Shown piece after piece: positions 60,774-64,000 of a stretch of DNA of 64,000 nucleotides (position 1 is its first letter; every line of letters begins with the position of its first letter). Origin of the DNA: Novosphingobium sp. Chol11 (lineage in GTDB: Bacteria > Pseudomonadota > Alphaproteobacteria > Sphingomonadales > Sphingomonadaceae); contig NZ_OBMU01000005.1 of assembly GCF_900218065.1 (NCBI RefSeq), forward strand, positions 62,001-126,000, written 5' to 3'. The position numbers and the translations under genes are program-made. A model generated the notes under the pieces. It was not told the origin of the DNA, did no database searches, and saw only the letters and a list, made by a program, of their open reading frames with translations.

Positions 60774-60783
60774 GTATACGTAA
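60774..60783 (-). promoter_or_regulatory. TTACGTAT motif upstream of the small Met/His-rich gene
   Basis: On the minus strand the sequence is TTACGTATAC, preceded by TTCGCATA, which parallels TTCGTAAC before the copy at 60,134. It lies 105 nt before the GTG at 60668 and just after the csp stop. Possible shared regulatory element; see the Cu-ATPase promoter. Confidence 0.35.
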
Positions 60784-60799
60784 TATGCGAAGCGGGTGG

Positions 60800-61237
60800 T
60801 CAGCCGGTCATGTCCGCCATCATTCGGCAGCTCGCCGCGCATTTCTTGCAGGTGGCCGAGCAACGCGCGATCCGCTGGTCCTCGCTATGACGCCCGCATT
60901 CCTCGGCGCAGCGCTCGCAAGCATCGGCGCAGGCGCGGCACAGGATGCGGTGCAGAGCCGATTCCCGCAGCATCGAGTTGGCTGTCGCCTGGCACAGTTC
61001 CGCACAGTCGTTCAGCATGGCGATCAACGACGCGCTCGCCAGCGCGCTGCTTTGCTTCGTCAGCCAGGCGGCGGTTTCGAGGCACATGCGGTGTGAAGCC
61101 AGGCAATCGTCGATGCAGTCCGTCATCGACATCGCCATCCCTTCCATTCGATGCTGCTGCCCCGCCGCCGGCGCAGCCAGCGTTCCGGCGGCGGCAAGGC
61201 CGGCGCCCGCCATCAGCAATTCGCGTCTCTCGATCAT
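60800..61237 (-). CDS. Csp1-like four-helix-bundle copper storage protein
   Basis: A 145-aa Tat-type exported protein (IERRELLMAGAGLAAAG) with 14 cysteines on predicted helices: DCIDDCLASHRMC, NDCAELC, ILCRACADACERCAEEC and RCSATCKKCAASC. This spacing lines the core of Csp four-helix bundles, which store many Cu(I) ions. It is followed by a small Met/His-rich gene. The start is one of two adjacent ATGs (61237 or 61240), and GGAGG fits the first better. Confidence 0.88.
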   Translation of the reverse strand: MIERRELLMAGAGLAAAGTLAAPAAGQQHRMEGMAMSMTDCIDDCLASHRMCLETAAWLTKQSSALASASLIAMLNDCAELCQATANSMLRESALHRILCRACADACERCAEECGRHSEDQRIARCSATCKKCAASCRMMADMTG

Positions 61238-61254
61238 CATGCACCCTCCATCGG

Positions 61255-61697
61255 CTATCCCTTGCGCGGTGTGCCGCATCCGGCGGCCTCAGCCGTCGCC
61301 GGCGACCCATCCGACGCCGCACGCGCCTTCTCCCGCGCCATCCGGGTTTCCTCCCAGGGCCAGTGACCGTTGATCTCGACCCGAGCGAGATGCTCAGGAA
61401 GGTCCGCACCAGCACAAGCCCGGCCAGCACGATGAGATCGTCGAGCGTCGGGTTGATCACCAGCGACTTGACGATGTCGCCGGCGACCAGAAATTCCAGG
61501 CCGAGCAGGATGCTGCGGCCGAGCGCCGAGCGGAACGTGCTATAGGCCTCGGTTCGGTCGCCCGCCCTCGCCCGCCGCGCAAACAGAAAGGTTGCGAGCC
61601 CCGCGCCGACCAGGATGGTCAGCGTGCCCGCCAGTTCCAGGCCGATCACGGCGAGCCGGAAGAAGGCGCTCAGCCAGTCGGCCTCAATGGTGATCAT
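61255..61697 (-). pseudogene. DUF1622 membrane protein, frameshifted
   Basis: The intact part, ITIEADWLSAFFRLAVIGLE through GLVLVRTFLSISL (105 codons), is DUF1622, a three-helix membrane protein. Right after LSISL the frame is lost: CTC-GGG-TCG replaces an expected CTC-GAG-GTC-GAG. The family ending (VEINGHWPWEETRMAREKAR, then a stop at 61,255-61,257) continues one base out of frame. A single-base deletion near 61,380-61,384 explains it. It could be an assembly error. The start overlaps the cytochrome gene by 14 nt. Confidence 0.78.
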
Positions 61698-62406
61698 ACC
61701 AGCCTCGCTTGCGGATATTGTTGAAGCTGTCGGTGGCGTGACAGGCATAGCATTGGTCGACGCGCGCCTTCGATCCGGCTGCGCGCTGCGAGACCATGCT
61801 GAAATGCTCCATGAAGTGACTGGGCGGCGCCTTATGGCACTCGGCGCACTGCGTCGAATTGACCGATGGATGGCGGTAATTGGCGATCTTCCAGCTGTCG
61901 GTCTTGTGGCAGCTCGCGCAGTCGGTGCCGAACAGGCCCTGGTGCGGATCGCGGAACGCATGGCAGCTCGCGCAATTGAGCGCGGTCTCGGGGGTCAGGC
62001 TTCGAGTGTTTGTCGACATGCCCGCCAAAGGCTGCCGCCACTTCGCCATGTCGAGCAACGCGGCGTGATCCATGCGGATGATGCCGCGCTCTCCCTCATG
62101 TTCGACGTGGCAGGAGGTGCACTGCGTCGCTTTCGCGTGGAACTGCGTCGACTGCTTCGTCCCGAAATCGGTGCCCGCATGGCAGGTGAGACAGGTCCGG
62201 GTTTCGACGCCCTTGCCCGGCGTGTGGCAGGCCGTGCATTGGCCGGCAAAGGACTGGTGCGCGCTCGAGAGCGGGCCGGGCGAGACGAGCTGCGCCACCA
62301 GGCCGGCATCCCTCGGCGCGTCCGATCGCATCCGGATCGCGACCGCGGCGACCATCACCAGCAGGGCTGCGATGAAGACGGCGTAGGAAAGACGCTGCCA
62401 GCTCAT
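61684..62406 (-). CDS. Heptaheme c-type cytochrome (cytochrome c3/NapC-like fold)
   Basis: A 240-aa protein anchored by one N-terminal helix (LSYAVFIAALLVMVAAVAI), with seven CxxCH heme sites: CTACH, CLTCH, CTSCH, CASCH, CASCH, CAECH and CYACH. Extra His residues (HRSFAG-type and FHAKATQ positions) could be distal ligands. It would carry electrons in the periplasm. It overlaps the cytochrome b gene by 4 nt (ATGA). With b-type cytochrome and NAD-linked reductase upstream, it looks like the outlet of a membrane electron conduit. Confidence 0.88.
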   Translation of the reverse strand: MSWQRLSYAVFIAALLVMVAAVAIRMRSDAPRDAGLVAQLVSPGPLSSAHQSFAGQCTACHTPGKGVETRTCLTCHAGTDFGTKQSTQFHAKATQCTSCHVEHEGERGIIRMDHAALLDMAKWRQPLAGMSTNTRSLTPETALNCASCHAFRDPHQGLFGTDCASCHKTDSWKIANYRHPSVNSTQCAECHKAPPSHFMEHFSMVSQRAAGSKARVDQCYACHATDSFNNIRKRGWYDHH

Positions 62407-63131
62407 AGCCAGCGCAGCCCGTAATAGATCGCCGCGCCGACGTGGAGCGCGAGCAGCGCGAAGATGAGACAGCCCAGCAGGATGTGCAGGAACCGCCACC
62501 GCGCGAACAGGGTGTTGGTTGCCTCTTCGGCACGGATCGCGAATTCGGTATCGGCCAGCGCTGCGGCGATCCCCGCCTTGTCCTGGGGGCGCTGGCCCGC
62601 GGACGCATCCCCGGCGACGAACAGATAGCGCTTCCAGCCCGACAGCGGCGGGGCTGCGGTATCGGCCTGCGTCGGCGCCGCCGGCTCCTCGAGGAAGGCG
62701 GCGCGAAGCGAGGCCAGTTCTGACCTGCGTCCGCGCAGCGCCCGACCAAGCTGGGCAAGCAGGTAGCGGCCGATGAAGCCGGTGATGACCGTCATCAGCA
62801 GGAGGACGGTCAGAAGCAGGCCGACCGGGCTTTCGAGCTTGTGCGCGGCGTGGACCAGACCCAGGATCGGCGCCAGCACGCCGGCATAGATGTGGATGGC
62901 GAGCAGGGTTGGCTTGCTGACGACCCGGGAGAGCGCCTTGTCGACCCAGGCGATGTGCTTGGCCGCGACATAAGGAAGCGTCAGCAGCATCAGCACGAGC
63001 GCTGCGATCCCGATGATCCCGCCGGCCAGGCTACCCGGAAAGCGGGGCGACACATGCACGAGATAGCCGAACGGGAACAGCAGCAGGAACGCGACCAGCA
63101 GGCCCACGGCAATGTCGCTGCGTTCGCGCAT
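62403..63131 (-). CDS. Membrane cytochrome b-like protein
   Basis: A 242-aa protein with about five or six membrane helices. Paired His positions in HIYAGVLAPILGLVHAAHKL and RFLHILLGCLIFALLALHVG look like heme b ligands. A cytoplasmic insert (about 130-190) lies between helices. ATG 63131 shares one base with the reductase stop (TGATG). It probably passes electrons from the cytoplasmic flavin/iron-sulfur protein to the multiheme cytochrome. Confidence 0.75.
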   Translation of the reverse strand: MRERSDIAVGLLVAFLLLFPFGYLVHVSPRFPGSLAGGIIGIAALVLMLLTLPYVAAKHIAWVDKALSRVVSKPTLLAIHIYAGVLAPILGLVHAAHKLESPVGLLLTVLLLMTVITGFIGRYLLAQLGRALRGRRSELASLRAAFLEEPAAPTQADTAAPPLSGWKRYLFVAGDASAGQRPQDKAGIAAALADTEFAIRAEEATNTLFARWRFLHILLGCLIFALLALHVGAAIYYGLRWL

Positions 63132-64000
63132 CAGGCTTCGACCACGAGCGGCGTGCCCGTCCCCTTCGCCTGGCACGCGAGCACATAGCCTTGCGCCTTG
63201 TCGGCGGGCGCAAGGCCGGATTCGACCTCCATCGTCACTTCGCCCTGCAGCAGCTTGACCACGCAGGCGCCGCATGTGCCCGCACGGCATGCATAGGGGA
63301 TCTCGACGCCCGCGCCCTCGGCCGCCTCCAGCACGGTCTCGTCCGCGGGCAAGGCCGCCGACACCCCCGACACGGAGAAGGTCACCGTGCTCGGCGCCAC
63401 CTCGGCGCTCGGGGCCGGCTTATCCGCTGGCGGGGGCGCGGGCTTGACCTCGAGATCCTCGTGGTCGGCCGGCAGCGAGGCCGGACCGAACGCCTCGGTG
63501 TGCAGCTGCGCGTCGGGGACGCCGAGTTCCGCCAGCACGCCGCGCATCGCGCCCATCATCGCCGGCGGGCCGCACATATGGATGCGCCGGCTCGCGATCT
63601 CCGGCACCGCGGCCAGGATCATCTCGCGCGTGATCGGCCCTTCGGGGCCCATCCAGACGGTGCCGGGCGCGCGCTGCATCGCGGCGACGACATGGAGGTT
63701 GGGAAAACGGCGTTCGAGCCGCTCGAGCTCGTCGCGGAACACGAATTCCTCGGTCGACCGTGCGCCGTAGAAGAAGAAGATATCACCCTTCCACGCGGTG
63801 TCGGTGAGATAGCGCAGCACCGACATCATCGGGGTGATGCCGACCCCGCCCGCGATCAGCACGATGCTCTGGGCATCCGTTCCCGTGAAGGTGAAGGCGC
63901 CGAACGGTCCGCTGACCTTCAGCAGATCGTCGGCGACGACCTTGTCGTGCAGGTATCGCGAGACCACGCCCTGCTCCTCGCGCTTGACCGTCAGTTCGAC
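63131..64000 (-). CDS. FAD/NAD(P)-binding oxidoreductase with C-terminal 2Fe-2S ferredoxin domain (partial)
   Basis: The gene is cut by the right edge, and 289 codons are visible. The NAD(P)-binding part has SIVLIAGGVGITPMMSVLRY and HMCGPPAMM, followed by a Pro-rich linker and a plant-type ferredoxin domain with CRAGTCGACVVKLL and a fourth Cys in YVLACQAKG. This is the layout of NAD(P)H:acceptor reductases whose flavin and iron-sulfur centres feed a redox partner. The FAD-binding N-terminus lies outside the window. It forms an operon with the b- and c-type cytochromes. Confidence 0.88.
   Translation of the reverse strand, partial: VELTVKREEQGVVSRYLHDKVVADDLLKVSGPFGAFTFTGTDAQSIVLIAGGVGITPMMSVLRYLTDTAWKGDIFFFYGARSTEEFVFRDELERLERRFPNLHVVAAMQRAPGTVWMGPEGPITREMILAAVPEIASRRIHMCGPPAMMGAMRGVLAELGVPDAQLHTEAFGPASLPADHEDLEVKPAPPPADKPAPSAEVAPSTVTFSVSGVSAALPADETVLEAAEGAGVEIPYACRAGTCGACVVKLLQGEVTMEVESGLAPADKAQGYVLACQAKGTGTPLVVEA

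Noticed and set aside
1-64000. CRISPR arrays, rRNA or complete insertion sequences
   Set aside because: No regularly spaced repeats, rRNA-like sequence or intact transposase gene with terminal inverted repeats was found on reading both strands.

Overview
The window reads as high-GC alphaproteobacterial accessory DNA, most likely a plasmid or integrative conjugative element (ICE) of a sphingomonad. That host call is an inference from protein character, not a search result. The grounds are a VirB/VirD4 conjugation locus, a LuxI-type quorum-sensing cassette next to phyH, FixL/FixJ two-component proteins and a large copper-resistance island. I see no rRNA, tRNA, CRISPR array or complete insertion sequence.

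Layout. (1) 1-2.5 kb: an AbiE-type toxin-antitoxin pair whose toxin gene is frameshifted, a small orphan gene and a gene remnant. (2) 2.5-14.8 kb, minus strand: a defence island made of a Gabija-like GajA/GajB pair, an SbcC/Rad50-like plus SbcD/Mre11-like pair, and a single-chain MmeI-like restriction-methylation enzyme. (3) 14.8-27.8 kb, minus strand: a complete type IV secretion locus, read in transcription order as trbM-like, virB1-B2-B3-B4-B5-eexN-B6-B7-B8-B9-B10-B11, virD4 and an LPD7-domain gene, mostly with translational overlaps. (4) 27.8-31.8 kb: tandem luxR genes, luxI and phyH feeding into the conjugation genes, with a lux-box-like palindrome in front of luxI and a 12-bp inverted repeat upstream of the luxR pair. 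(5) 31.7-37 kb: a module junction, a small membrane-protein pair, and a tightly coupled operon of a beta-CASP RNase, a thymidine/AMP-phosphorylase-like enzyme and PRPP synthetase. (6) 37-50.5 kb: the first metal island with a CueR-like regulator and Cu-ATPase, copCD, a CnrYXH-type sigma/anti-sigma/sensor system, copAB, a DUF305 protein, heme-PAS FixL, FixJ and a lone receiver. (7) 50.5-52.2 kb: a scar zone with truncated corA, a RelBE-family toxin-antitoxin pair and an integrase stub. (8) 52.2-64 kb, minus strand: the second metal island with a DUF411 protein, an MFS transporter, a second copAB pair, alcohol and aldehyde dehydrogenases, Met/His-rich exported proteins, a Csp-like copper store, and a ferredoxin-reductase/cytochrome b/heptaheme cytochrome c electron-transfer module running off the right edge.

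How the parts may work together. Quorum sensing probably gates conjugation, because luxI and phyH sit directly upstream of the T4SS on the same strand. The copper genes appear to be wired by several regulators: a MerR-type operator at the Cu-ATPase, an ECF sigma factor with its own sensor and anti-sigma, and an oxygen-sensing FixLJ pair. The most original observation is a repeated promoter-like pattern, [GA]AGGG[GT]-N15-CGTAT[TA], in front of copC, cnrY, copA and the DUF411 gene. It suggests that the local CnrH-like sigma factor controls both copper islands. Several genes are visibly broken (AbiEii, a methyltransferase, corA, an integrase, a DUF1622 gene and a small conserved gene), as expected for a mosaic element.
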